Assembly (NCBI RefSeq): GCF_051622035.1
Contig: NC_135360.1
Location: forward strand, 32,133,206 to 32,197,205
Direction of reading: 5' to 3'
Length of the DNA stretch: 64,000 bases
Origin: Arctopsyche grandis
Taxonomy: Eukaryota > Arthropoda > Insecta > Trichoptera > Hydropsychidae
Shown piece by piece: positions 50,703-63,190 of this stretch (position 1 is its first letter; each line of letters starts with the position of its first letter). The position numbers and the translations under genes were made by a program. Below the pieces are notes generated by a model. That model saw only the letters and a program-made list of their open reading frames with translations. It did not search any database and was not told the origin of the DNA.

Positions 50703-51020
50703 CAGCAGTTTGGCTTAGTGGTAGCGTATGTATTTAGCATCACTGAGGTCAAAGGTTCGAGTCCTCGCCACTGCTGGTTAGATTTGGGGGTTTTGTGACT
50801 CCAAATCGATCGTTTCTCTATCAGAATTTGCCAATTTTATCTGATCATTGCTGAAACGGTTCCTGAAAATTGGTATTAGATCTAATCCTTTTGTCACAAA
50901 ATCTGCCTGTGTATAATTTGTAATAATTATACACAGTAATCTGAAATCTATAGATATCTCTATCGACATCTCTATAATTTCGTATTTATTGTATGTATAA
51001 AAATTGTGTACAAAAAAAAT
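50703..51020 (+). mobile_element. SINE-A with well-preserved tRNA-like head
   Basis: 50703-50776 folds like a tRNA: CAGCAGT pairs with ACTGCTG, A box TGGCTTAGTGG (50711-50721), B box GGTTCGAGTCC (50754-50764). It continues without a break into TTTGTGACTCCAAATCGATC, ATCAGAATTTGCCAATTTTA and TTGCTGAAACGGTTCC, so this is a SINE, not a tRNA gene. The 3' stem-loop is lost. Confidence 0.88.
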
Positions 51021-51129
51021 CTAAAAATAATCCATAGATGTCACTATGATTATTATTTCTGATTAATTGTTATATGCTATATATTCTGATTGTATATGTA
51101 TGTATTACTGTATTTCTGATTTCTGATTG

Positions 51130-51340
51130 TTTATGTATTGTGTATTTCGTTAACGTACACCCGTCGCATTGGAGCAAATCTGTAATGGCGAGTGTGTATT
51201 GATTTTTGACAATAAAATAAAATAAAATAAAATAAAATTTACATATTGGTGACCAAAATGAGCAATATGGCAAAGATCGAATAAGAGGTAAAATTGTAAA
51301 ATTGTAATAAGTGAAACGTAAAGGAGGTTTGTAAAAAAAG
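51130..51340. repeat. SINE-B tail and R2 fragment
   Basis: CCCGTCGCATTGGAGCAAAT with AATAAAATAAAATAAAAT (SINE-B-like tail, plus), followed by an inverted R2 piece (TGACCAAAATGAGCAATATG, GTGAAACGTAAAGGAGG as at 46366). Confidence 0.6.
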
Positions 51341-51344
51341 CATT

Positions 51345-52015
51345 GAATATGGGTCGTGTAATCCGTGTCAATGTTTACAAAGGCTGGTGTACACCGGAAT
51401 TTCTGAATTTATAACCATAGCAGAATTTCTCGATGTAATTTCCTAACTGCTGAGTATTATAGATTGTGGCTTGGCATTTAGATTGTGAGCATTACATTTT
51501 GACAACAACGAAGAAGATGGAACTACATAGTTTTGGAAACATACATTCATCAATAGACTTCTTGTGTTTATTTTATATTGTTGTAAGATATATTAGAGAG
51601 TCTAAACACACCTTTACAAAACTCGAAATCTTCGGCGGTAGTTGTCTAGGGTTTGTTTGAATTAGCTACAATTTTTATACCTGCTTTCAATTGGATTTCT
51701 CAATAATTCTAGCTGGAAATGTTGGTGAAAAAAGGGAATTTTGAACGTGTTGGCTTTTTATACATACTGGTTTTTTGATTGCTTTCTCAGGAATTCTCCA
51801 TTACTACAATGATAAATATGAAAGTGTCACTATATTGTTATTTGTACATGTTTTATGTATCACTAGTGTAGTGCCCGTTGATTGCGGAAAGGAATTGATA
51901 CACGAATTAAAATAAAGTTATATATTATAGGTATATATAAATATAGTGTAGAGAAATTTATAGGCGCGCGCGCGTATTAATGCGCCGTTCACCCTTTCGA
52001 AATTTCATTTTTATT
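51345..52015. other. No gene seen
   Basis: AT-rich; a short GCGCGCGCGC run at about 51964 is the only oddity. Confidence 0.5.
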
Positions 52016-52022
52016 TTACACA

Positions 52023-52450
52023 GATATATACCAGGAAGGCTTAACAGGAAGACCCCAATGCACCTTCCTGGACAATTAATTTTTAACATTATTATTTATT
52101 ATTTATTATTATATAAATCACTGTATTTCCAGAAGCTGAAGAATACGAAATAACAATTTATTAGTTAATTAATTACGGAATTAATCTATTCAGACATCTA
52201 TGGATTTAGATTTTGGGCATAATGTTAATTTATGCACACAATAAATACAGTAGATTTAGTAGAGAGATGATTTTTTGCCAATTTTGAGGAACCGTTTCAA
52301 CAATGATCAGATAAAATTGGCAAACTCTGATAAGAAACGATCGATTTGGAGTCACAAATACCCCCAAATCTAACCAGCAGTATGGCGGATCGAACCCACT
52401 GATCACTTGGTGCTAATCTTGCACGCAACCATTAAGCCATACTGCTGACT
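52023..52450 (-). mobile_element. SINE-A, full-length minus-strand copy
   Basis: Very similar to 44998-45405: tail TACCAGGAAGGCTTAACAGG, CATAGATGTCTG body, GGGTTCGATCCGCC B box, and an A-box region ending near 52445. Confidence 0.9.
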
Positions 52451-52451
52451 A

Positions 52452-53860
52452 AATGATGAATGTGTGCGTGTGTGTGTGTATGTCACTCGTCGCTCGGCCT
52501 GACGTCACATCACGCTCCACCCCCCCTACTTCCCCGCTTCTCTTCGAACACTTCACTCTGATTGGCTGTGTGTTGACGGTCTGGCACAAACACACATACC
52601 CACAATCATATCCACACACATCACGGCCGTTTTTATATATGTATATTATTTTGAAACGGGTTGCCATGCTAAGAACCATTGGTATATGGTTGATTGGAAC
52701 ATTGATCTATTCTGGTACAGTTTATCCTAATTATACAAGGGATCTTTTTGAGTAGGTACAATAAGGTAAATATATTTGTTTACAATGATATTATCCCTTC
52801 AGTTTAAATTTAAACTAAGTGAATAAATGGTTTTCTTCTATTCTACAAAATCGGAATAGTTTGTTGAATCCATTCGTAGGAAAAATGCAGCCATTAATAT
52901 GAAAAGTATAGTAAAATGAGTATAAAACGGACCACTTAACTTAATTTGAAAAGTTTGTAACGGTGAAGCAGCAGTGCTTGAAATTTATTTTGATAAAGTG
53001 AGGAGTAAATCATCAATAATCAACGAAAAAGTACTAGAAAAAGTCTATTTTATAATATTATATTTATGTATGTATAGTGTAAATGTTTGGTAAAATACAA
53101 TGATAATATATAGATATGTTGAAAGCTTAATATGAGAATATAACAATTTACAGGAATTATTGAAATGTTGAAATTTTGTGCTAAATAAAAGAAATGATTT
53201 TGATTTGTGAGCAAATCCTTTCTTTTATGCCTCTTTAAATATCATTAAATTAAATTTAGTAATATTAAAGCCAAAATTTATCTCACCATATTGAAATGAA
53301 GTGAATGATCTATCGGTTGAGTGATCTTGCATTTTATTTTGTATTGGTTATTATTTATTTTTAATTAAGATTATTAAAAAAAAATCATTGTTTTTTTCAA
53401 TATTATAATAAAAGCATTGAAAGTATAAATAATAATGCAAATTCGACATTAATTTAAGTTCCAACTAATTATTGATGATGACTTTTTCATACAGGCAATT
53501 TTTATCCGTGTTTTTATTTACATATTTCGTATAATATATGTAATTTAAACGAAAACCAAAAACTGGAAGACAGTTTATTGAATATCAAAAATACATATTA
53601 TATAAAATTATACTATATAAATAAAAAATAGTAAAAAATCAATGATACATGATTATTATTATCGCATAATAATATTCAAATACATCATTATATTCGTTGT
53701 TTGGGAATCATTTCGGCTCAACAAATCTTCAATGTCTTTTTGTTATCACTTTGCACTTTCGTTATACCGTTATTTGTAACGGTCTCATTAATGTTCATGT
53801 CGTGCCGCCGCAAAAACAAACTTATCATGTCTTTATACATTATATATGTATAAATTATCT
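52452..53860. other. No gene seen apart from the 3' flank of the gene at 53862
   Basis: A GC-richer patch (52500-52640) with CA/TG runs and polyC. Otherwise AT-rich. Confidence 0.45.
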
Positions 53861-53861
53861 A

Positions 53862-56763
53862 TTATACAGACTCATTTTCATCTATTTCAATCTGTCTAAA
53901 AATCCCTTCTAAAGTCATCAGCGTGAAAACTTCAGTGTGATGTGATTCTTTTGGTTTTTCTGATTTTTCATCCTTCTTGTAATCTTTGGATTTGTGAATT
54001 TTTCTAGGAATATAAGATTTGTTGATCGCTTCTTGAGATTCAAACCATGAACTGTATGATAGCAATTTCTTCATCCACATATCTGTAATAAATACATTGT
54101 GAGAATTCAAACGGTCGGTTATTTAAAAATTAACGATGAATACAACGACATTTGATTTATTATACCATTGAGATCTTGAAACATCTGAGAAGCCTTTTCA
54201 GTGGTCAAATCTAATCCTTCAATCGGATCTCCATTTTCTGCGTGAGTTCCTATCTTTTTGTTTATTTTTTTACCAGCTTTGCACATTTTCAAAGTCAACG
54301 ATAAAGCTTTTTTATGCCAAGGTTTGGCGTTCAAAAAGTGAAGGGCTTGCAGTTTTCTTGGATACGTTTCCTAAATAAATAACATAAATTATTGTTAATT
54401 TTATACATGCATTTCTTATGATATTCTGGTTATAAATTTATCAATACCATTTAAAAAATATAGCAAAATTAGTCTCATTAAAATATTACTAATAATTGTA
54501 AAAAATCTTCAATTCAATTACGAGCCATTTTTTGTGAGTTTCTCAAATAAGAAGAAAATGATTTGCCATTTATTTTCCATTATACATAAATGAAGAATTA
54601 ATCATTATTTGTCGAATTACAAAAAATAACACATTAACGTATTAATTAATCGAGCCATTACTTATAAATGTGGCTAATAAACTATTGTATATTTACCTTT
54701 AAGCATTTAATAAACTTCGCTAGGAGTCCTCCACTGAAAATTTTAACAGCATGAGAGTAAGTGAATCCAGTTAAATCAACTAAAAACACGTCGCCTTTAC
54801 AATCATTCTCTTCTTTGAATCTGAAACAGTAGAAGTCATATTTTGAATAACAATTACAAGGACACAATGACATGTTGGTCTGACTACAATAATTCATTGT
54901 TCGAAATTTATATCTTCTTATTACGTTTCGTCTTGACTTGTGCAATTAATTATACATATCAGCAAATTGAAGTTTATACATACAAAATTATTTTTATTAA
55001 AAAAAATACCTTATGTCTGACATCATAAAAAACCTTTTGAATAAGGCTTTAGGTTCGAAGTCTACAAGTTCTACACCGGGTACAAGTCTGATGAACGTAA
55101 TCCTGTGACCTTCGCTTGTGAGACGAGGAATTGTAAATAAATATCTGAAATGATCAAATGTATTATTTAAACATGCATTTTATATTACGTGGTATATAAT
55201 TTTACTGTATTAAGACTAATGGCAATGTCCTTTTAGACATAATAATAAACGTTGAATTATTTATGATATTTAAATTTAAAATACAATCATTAATTTGAAT
55301 TTATAAAAATACATTTTAGATACAAAATAATTTAATGTTAAGCGTTTAAAAATTTATATATTATATGTACGTATTCATATATTATACATACATACATATG
55401 TATGTACACGAATTTAATATGGTAAAAGAAAGGTCGCAAGGAAGATAGGTGACATGGATTAGGGTTGTGCAAAACAGAGAAGAATGGTGGAGAGGGCTTC
55501 ATCCAGCAGTGGATGGTGATTGGCTTTACATGATGATGATGATACATATACATGTATGTATATATGTATGTACGTCTGATTTTTCTTTTTTCAATGATCT
55601 TTTAGACATATTAATGAATGTTCAATTATTAAAATATAGTCATTAATTTGAATTTATAAAAATAAACTCTGGTATATGTAGAAACATTTAATGTTAAGCG
55701 TTTAAAAATTTATATATTATATGTAAGTAATCATATATGTACATAAATATGTACACGAAATTAAAATGGTGAAACAAAGGTCGCAAGGAAGATGAGTGAC
55801 ATGGGTTAGAGTTGCGCAAAACAGAAACGAATGGAAGCGTGGTGGAGAGGCCTTCATCCAGCAGTGGATTTTGAATGGCTGTACACGATGATGATGATAC
55901 ATATGTAATTATGTTCGTCTGATTTTTCATATCATAAAAATGTATTCGATACGATTAATACTATTAATCTATTTTATTTAAATTTTTATTATTGTATTCA
56001 TGACTTTATAATTCTATATATGTATGTATATGTATCATCAAAAAATAAAATAAAGCGATACGACTCAACTCTCAATAGATTCTTTTTGACAATACAAATA
56101 AATTTGTCGCAATGAATTCAAACGGAGTTTTTTTAAATGGTATAAATAAATACGATGAGAACAAATATGTACATATTCAATGGACGTGAATTATTTCGTA
56201 GGCTATAATTTTATTCATTGTTTATTTAAATAATAGATATTTTCGTTTTTTTTTTTAGAATATTACACTATTGAAGTATTTTATAATAATCTTAATTACA
56301 AAAAAGTAAAAATAATTTAAAAAAAAAATCATACAATGGAATGAATGATAATGACTTTGCACAAAGCATAAGAGTTTCTTTGTTCAAGCTAAATCTCACG
56401 TATGTATTCTAAAAAAACTTTTTAAACATAATCTTACACAGATTGACAGCTTTTGAGTATTTCTTCACTGTCGGCATTCCTATCGTGGAAAATCTCCTTG
56501 TTTCCCTGACCCGATCGGAACTTGTAGTACTTGGCGAAGAAGCGTCTACTCCTGTGCAGGTTCATACCGTGGAGCTGAAGGACTTTCAGTGCGAACAACA
56601 AATCGCATTGTTCACTTCCAGATGTCACTGACACACCCAGATCAGAATCCAACCATCTGGCCAATTGTGCAATCTTGTGACGATATTTGGTTGGGATCTC
56701 GGCTAGCAGTTGAGAACTCTCCAATAGCTTCGACACGTCGTTGGCAGGTGGCGATTGCGGCAT
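53862..56763 (-). CDS. Diverged CRAL-TRIO paralogue with altered C-terminal lobe (5 exons, 336 aa)
   Basis: Coding exons: 56763-56438, 55144-55010, 54820-54697, 54370-54166, 54082-53862. Donors GTAAG, GTATT, GTAAA, GTATA and acceptors CAG/TAG fit, and phases give one 336-codon frame. The start ATG (MPQSPP) has A at -3; the frame extends upstream but has no earlier ATG there. N-terminal helices (1-83, with LHRSRRFFAKYYKFR) match the CRAL-TRIO N domain; IPRLTSEGHRITFIRL (about 114-129), GDVFLVDLTGFTYSHA (about 162-177) and ETYPRKLQALHFLNA (196-210) match the lipid-binding domain. Odd: the segment after residue 230 (GKKINKKIGTHAENGD...) lacks the histidine-rich and LP-E-YGG motifs, and a Lys/Glu-rich tail (about 290-312) precedes a usual-looking end (EGIFRQIEID). 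Probably an expressed, fast-evolving relative of the gene at 28950-32087; binding of the same ligand is doubtful. A possible AATAAA (minus strand) lies at 53574-53579. Confidence 0.86.
55228..55935. repeat. Tandem duplication in intron 1 of the gene at 53862-56763, with RTE-like tail
   Basis: Two units of about 350 bp (55228-55590, 55591-55935) share TTTTAGACATA, CATTAATTTGAATTTATAAA, AATGTTAAGCGTTTAAAAAT and GGTCGCAAGG. The second half of each encodes a broken LINE C-terminus (VVQNREEWWRGLHPAVDGDW in unit 1) ending in ATGATGATGATG, the tail style of RTE elements. Confidence 0.8.
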
Positions 56764-56905
56764 TGTTATTTCTTTTTTGTTATTTTTCACACACAGAAAA
56801 CAAAGTAAGGATGTTGAACTGGGTTTATTCGATTTGAAAAATTCCAAACTATAATAAATACTAAAAAAAATATAGCAGGAAAATAGCGGATCACTTTCTG
56901 CGCGT

Positions 56906-56939
56906 GGAACTGTTCCGTTTAAAGTTTAAATGCTATATA
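56906..56939 (-). promoter_or_regulatory. Candidate TATA box and initiator for the gene at 53862-56763
   Basis: On the minus strand TATATA occupies 56939-56934, and ACAGTT, one base off the arthropod initiator TCAGTT, lies at 56913-56908. The initiator A (56911) is 28 bases from the start of the TATA box, the usual spacing, and about 148 bases upstream of the start codon. The leader between them shows no ATG in a good context. Inferred from spacing only; AT-rich DNA yields TATA by chance. Confidence 0.4.
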
Positions 56940-57320
56940 CACTGGGATTGATTTAACTTTTCTTTGTTTTTTTTTCTTTGATTGTCAACTCGACGCAACT
57001 ATCGTGATTTTTCGCATGCTCCAAGTGGAATTATGTGCGAGCAAGTCGTCGAAAAATTCACGCAATTTGCAACAAAGAGCACAAAAACGTTTGAACGAGC
57101 GATGACCAAACGCAGCTGACTCGGGTCAGTTCTCGTTTGCAACTGGCTGCTGGTTGAAACGAAAACCAGGAAAGCTGTTGTTGACTGTCACGGATTCTGA
57201 TATATGCTTTAGATCAGGGGTTTTGCAACCGAATAGGCATTGAATGTTTTTTTCTAAAACGTTTAGGAATAAATTCAACCTTTATACGCATATATTTGAA
57301 TGCTATCATAGAACAAAGTG
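56940..57320. other. Upstream flank of the gene at 53862-56763
   Basis: GC-richer than average around 57000-57190; likely regulatory sequence but no element can be named. Confidence 0.35.
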
Positions 57321-57321
57321 G

Positions 57322-57783
57322 CTACTAATTTTTAAAAACTGCGTGCCATATATAATATTCCATTTGTTACAGACATTACTAACAAACTAACCAGTAGATT
57401 CTATGACAGAATCACTAATACCTATACTAACACACTTGTGAAGAGTCTCAGTGATGACAATGAAATGTCTATACCATTCAGGTATAAACACAAATTACCT
57501 AAACACAAGCTGCTTTAGATCATCGACTTTAGAGAGTCTTTAATTAATATTATGTATTAGATGTATTATGAGCATTTATAAGAATTTTAAATAGGTTTTT
57601 GAGCTCTTTTTCCTACTATGCTGTACATTAACATTAGAATAATATAATACTATGATTACTAACCAAATTAAATTAAATTTTAAAATAGAAAATGTTCAGT
57701 AGATCAGTAGCTATTAAAATAGATATAATATGTATTGTAAACATAATTTCGTAATAATAAAAAGCATTTAAAAATCAAAAAAA
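57322..57783 (+). mobile_element. J1 LINE, 5'-truncated, 14-bp target duplication
   Basis: ATAGAACAAAGTGG flanks both ends (57308-57321, 57784-57797). Encodes the last part of the polymerase (IPFVTDITNKLTSRFYDRI) and the J1 3' UTR ending AGCATTTAAAAATCAAAAAA. Confidence 0.93.
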
Positions 57784-57799
57784 ATAGAACAAAGTGGAT

Positions 57800-58700
57800 C
57801 AAAACAAGTTAAATAATGCATACACGCAATCAGATGATTTGATGTACAGTCGATGACCGTTATACAGATATGCTAATGTGGAAATGTGTCCTTTTTTTGC
57901 TCAAGGCAATGAACTTATCCGATTTAATGGTGTAAAGAGTTTTAATGATGCAATTTGGTATGATAGTGAATATGTTATTGATTATTTCATAGGAAATTTT
58001 TTGGACACATTTCAAGTCAAGTTTGTATGACATTAAAATAATCTCCACTTTCAAATGTAATATTTCTTATGAAATGTGAATCATCTCAAATGCTTTCTTT
58101 CTTACAAGCATTTAGTCATAACTTGCACATAAACTGTTTTCCATATATATGTATATATGTACGTACTTAATAAAATTAAATGCTGAGCTCACTCGAATAA
58201 CTTTATCTTCTTAAAATTACTATGTGTCATAATGTTATCGTATTTATTATATTTTGATTTTATTTATCTAGTCAATATTTACTTACATATATAATAATTA
58301 TCTTGATTTTTTATTTTTAAATTAGTTTGTATTTATGTGAATAAACTTTCATTTTGCATATTGTTTCATGCACACTTCATAAATTTAATTTAATTAATGT
58401 GCACGCGCAGAATACGGGAGGAAAAGCATGTTCCTCTTATTTCTGTTGTATCCTGCTCGCGCAAATTAAGTGAGTACCGTTTACCATGCACCATTTTTTT
58501 TTGATCTTTCGACTTAAGATTTTTCGATTTTCGATCTTTGCCTTCCGATATTTGCGTTTTCTGTAATTTAACATTCTGTCTCGTCACGGAGACCGAGTCT
58601 AACCATATGTACGCCTTGAGGCAATTCCTGATATGGACATACATATAATGTACTAAATAAATAATAAAGAATAAAAAAATGATATAATAAATATGATAGT
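57800..58700. other. No gene seen
   Basis: AT-rich; nothing recognised. Confidence 0.5.
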
Positions 58701-58985
58701 CATCATCATCATCATCTTCTACAGCCACTCACCATCCACTGTTGGATGAAGGCCTCTCCAACATGCTTCTACTCTCTGTTTTGCGCAACTTTCATTCATC
58801 TAATCCCACACATTTTTCTAATTTTGTCTACCCATATTCCCTGCGGTCTTCCTTTTCTCTTTTACATTCTCTCTGGTACCATTCTAGCACTTCTTTTGTC
58901 CACCTTTCATCCATTCTTCTAGCCACGTGGCCCACCCATTGCCATTTTTATGTCGTACTGTTATGCTCGACTATGTTCACTACCT
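58700..58985 (-). mobile_element. RTE-like LINE C-terminal fragment
   Basis: On the minus strand, a degenerate end of polymerase with TGGAGAGGCCTTCATCCAAC and GTGGATGGTGAGTGGCTGTA, ending in (GATGAT)n (plus strand CATCATCATCATCATC). Same family as the fragments at 55440-55550 and 55780-55900. Confidence 0.75.
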
Positions 58986-58989
58986 TGTA

Positions 58990-60530
58990 ATAATATACAA
59001 TACTAAATATGTAATTTAGATAATTAATTAATTCCAATTGACGCAAATTTTCGAAAAATAGCTATATAGTAATGTAACGATTACAATTTAATTAACCAAT
59101 ATAAAATTTAAACTTTGGATTATCTGTCTTTGCGTTATCTCTAACGTGAACAGGGATATTTACTAGATACAAATCAGTCAAAATCTCATCTTAGAAACTC
59201 CTGTCCAACACAATACTATCTATTGATACACTGTATATACACAGAGGAAGTAAAAATCAATATATAACTATAAACCGAATCACATCTGAAGTAGTTCCAT
59301 TTTGAGTATGAACTGAACGTTTTATTTACCAACAATACACTAGATATTATATTTTATCCTTAAAGGAAAAGGATATGGAGTATTTGAAAGGGAGACACAC
59401 TAGATTCTTTCAAAAGCAACACTCGAAAGGATATCGAAAAATATACTATGTAAACATCAATCGGAAAATCCGAGTTGTTTTTGTTCCGTAGATAACAACG
59501 TCCTCGTTATATGTATACATATATATAATTTTAATTCTACTATCAAAGGACTGACGATTAAAAGGTTACATACATACATATATGACGACAATTAAAGTGC
59601 TGGATCACATTGAAGTGAATTTATAATCAACGTAACCCGCATGAAAAATTTACGTATTGATAATTCGTGTATTTTCCTCGTATTGCGTCATACGCGATAA
59701 GATGCTAATAATAAGCAAAAGTTGTATTGATGACAGCGTTTATTTTTAGACTGAAAATAAAATATATTATGCCGGTATTAGATTGGTTATATATCGAGCT
59801 TGTGCATTGATTTAATTATCATTGCATTTCACTATGAAATCAAAGGTCAATAGTCATCGTCGTATATTAAATGGACCGAAGGCGGGTCGCTCGGGTCAAT
59901 TGTCAATTATTTCATTATATATATACAATATATGAAGGTACAAGTGCATATATTGAGTTGACGAGCCCTGGCCTGTGACGCTGGAATGGCGGCCTTCAAA
60001 TCTACAAAAAAAAAAAAAGTAAAGCTCCTTCCTACAGCCAACGTTTAATATTGAGAGAGAGAGAACAGAACGGATCTGTGACTCCACACTACGTATGTCC
60101 GTATATCGGATATTATGGTAATAATAAAGATATATAGAGATCCGTTTCCTGATGTTAATATTATTGCCGAAAAATGTATTAATCTTGAAGAAAATATAAT
60201 TTTTATTTAATTATTCCGTTTTTAAATGTTAAAACGTTATCGAATCGAAAAATATCCGTATGCATTCAAGGTGGTTATTACTATTCTGCATCCGATTAAT
60301 ACATTATTAATCAGTTTAAATATTTTGTGTTGTTATTAAAAAGACCTTCGGTTTTATATAACAGTTTTTTTTAAATATATTTTCATGTTACATATAAACG
60401 ATATCTAAAGCCAAACTACATATGTACATAATATAATTTAGATCGTTTCCGTTTCATTCATCTCATGATGAATATTCAAAGCAGACTCAATTTAGCATTA
60501 ATTTATTTATGGAATACGTACATATTTTAT
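58990..60530. other. No gene seen
   Basis: AT-rich; nothing recognised. Confidence 0.5.
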
Positions 60531-60535
60531 ATTAA

Positions 60536-61088
60536 CCCTCCCTCACCGAAGTGGGGTATGCAAGTGCCCCAATTTTTACGTTTTTCGTAAAAACTATGTG
60601 GTTTTCAAAGCTATACACCCTATACTTCTTATACTTCTAGAATGAACTACAAGAAATTTATTTTAATAGATTTTGTATGATTTAGAAAAGGGGTACATCG
60701 TAAAAAAATACATTTATACATTTCAATGTTCCTAAGTATGATTTAAAGGCGGTAGCGATAAGTCATGTTTTTTACTGTTCGCTTGCATATTCTTGTTGAT
60801 CGATGAATCAATGCGAGAGAAAGAGACAGCTATTGTTTTCGTCGCTTTTGGCGCGTGGCTATTGAGTCATGCAGTCTCCTGTTGGCCTTACCTATGTGCT
60901 TTTGCATGACGATACTTGTCGTTATTTTTTAATACAAAAATAGTCAAAAACATGCTATGGGACTAAAACTTTTTTACGTTGATGTATAAAATGATTAATA
61001 AGATGTATATTGAACCCATTTGTATTGAGAAAAGCTGTATTTTGATTTAAAAATACTGGGGTCTTATTCGACCCGGTTAGTACACTCG
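60536..61088 (+). repeat. Repeat family R3, copy 2, flanked by TTAA
   Basis: CCCTCCCTCACCGAAGTGGG to GTTAGTACACTCG, with TTAA at 60532-60535 and 61089-61092. A small deletion relative to copy 1 near 60830. TTAA on both sides would fit a piggyBac-type element, but the ends are not clear inverted repeats. Confidence 0.85.
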
Positions 61089-61124
61089 TTAAGACAGGAT
61101 TATAGTATACATATGTGTAACAGG

Positions 61125-61251
<127 letters not shown>

Positions 61252-61369
61252 GCAATTTCACATCAAAGTGTAGGTAAAAAAAAATAATTATTCTAGAATT
61301 TTCTGGTGAAGAACACACATACTCGAAGGGGTCGAAAAGAATAGTAGAAGGGAAAGCGAATAAGATTAA

Positions 61370-61860
61370 ACCGCCACTTTCGGTTGACGGAACTTCACTA
61401 AATTTTATATATTACTTTAAACTTAAAAAACCTCGATTCTCTAGAGTATAAGTACTACTTCCGGCGAAGATAAAAATATCAATGTATAATTTTTTTCATT
61501 CTTATTACATGTAAAAAAGTTTGAGCCCAATTCGTTGAGCAGTTTAGGAGATAATTTAATCCAAAAACATAAAAAAAGAACACTTATAAGAGGAAGTGCC
61601 ACTTCTGGTCAAATAAAAAATTCATGTCGTATCAATAAGCATTTTACAAACTGAAACAAAGTTTCAGTTCGATAATACTAACGGTGTTCAAATGATCTAC
61701 AAAATTCACACCACTCATATTAACACACACATTTTTTTTCTAAGCCACGTAAACATGATCAGTGATCGATTCTCAGTTCGAATCAGTCAAAATCTCGAGT
61801 TGAAATTTTCGCATGCTCACAAAACATCTATTGTTATTACGTTCATAGAAAAAGTAAAAA
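61370..61860 (-). repeat. CCGGAAGT repeat family, inverted fragment
   Basis: Contains GTACTACTTCCGG, GTGCCACTTCTGG-type motifs and the leading block GATCAGTGATCGATTCTCAG, in reverse order relative to 23221-23700. Only two to three units. Confidence 0.75.
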
Positions 61861-62332
61861 TTGAATGGTAAATTTAGTAAAAGTATGCACATATGTACAT
61901 ATGTACGTAATGAAGACTTTTACTATTTGATGTTCGTACTTTTACTGTTTGATCGTGGCAAATAGTTCTTATAGAATAAACAGCGATATCTCGTGTGAAA
62001 TTTATTTGAGAACAAAGTTATCAGTGATTAAATCTACATCATTTTTTCAAGCTACATATTTATGAGCTTCACTCAGTTAGTTCAGTGACATTCAGGTTGT
62101 TTTGATATCTTACCGATATACGAGGGTTAGCTAACATTGAAGTAAGTTAATGAATCCGACATGAAGCTAGAGGAGCTTAATCAATAATAAACTCATTAAA
62201 AATTCTATTGGAATATTATGTCAGATCGAAGTGATGACAGCGAGCTATCCAAACGCTGCTTTCTACCACCCCTTTGCAACACACAGGCTAAAAAATTGTG
62301 GTAAACGTTACTTTTTTAACTCTTCTTTATTA

Positions 62333-62889
62333 TGTACATCATTATTTTAATTATTGAATGTGATGTATGAGTGGAATTTTGATTTTTTCTCTTCTATTTG
62401 GGTCTGGCAGGGACGATTTTATTATTTGATATTTTTACTTTATCTGCTATTATTATAATGCTTTAGTTCTTTTTATGATTATGTATAAATGTATTTTTGT
62501 CTGTGTATATATGTATGTATATATTTTTTTTATTTTTCTCATATCTCTGTATTTTTTACATACCTCCTTTTAGCTTCACTTACGATTACAATTCAGGAAA
62601 AAATTTGCCTTTTATCCGATTGTTATCATACTTTGCCATATTGCTCATAAATATAAGTAAATGTATCCTCCGCCATTACGATGGAGAAAAAATATCGTTT
62701 CAGACGCGTTTGAAATTTGAATTTCTGAAAAGTGACTCACATTTATCCAGTTTTTAGTTTTAAACATAGATGGCGGAAGTAAAATAAAATAATTGGTATT
62801 TTTATTCGAAATAATAATTTTTTTGACCATTGTGGCGCATTAGGGACTCCTATAATGCCATATTGGTCCAAACTTAAACATAAAATAAA
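62333..62889 (+). mobile_element. LINE family L2 3' UTR fragment
   Basis: Starts within the end of the frame (GAATGTGATGTATGAGTGGA, as at 27420 and, inverted, 18225-18240) and ends in GGCGCATTAGGGACTCCTAT, AATGCCATATTGGTCC and AAACATAAAATAAAA. An R2 piece (about 62610-62790) is inserted in the middle. Confidence 0.8.
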
Positions 62890-63190
62890 ATTGAATTAGA
62901 CGTTTTACTTGATTATTGAAAATTACTTTCGGAAAATTTTGTAGTCTACGGTCCAAATTTGGTGGCCAAAAGTTGTAAACTGTAGATTTGCATACAAACA
63001 TTCTTCTTTACACACATAGATTTGTGTCAATGTCTAACATTATTATTAAATAGAAAATAATTTTGAGGATAGATTCAATGGCACAATTTTAGCATTTGTA
63101 TTTTTATATATGTATGTACATACATAGCTTATTATAAAAATAGTGTAATATTATTAAAAAATATATAAAATAATATTGTAATATTATTAA
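62890..63190 (+). repeat. Sequence shared with 17625-17930
   Basis: Immediately 3' of the L2 tail; matches the 3' flank of the other L2 copy over about 300 bp. Confidence 0.8.

Noticed and set aside
50703..50776. tRNA gene
   Set aside because: Good acceptor stem and A/B boxes, but the sequence continues into the SINE-A body shared with many copies, and no convincing anticodon arm forms.
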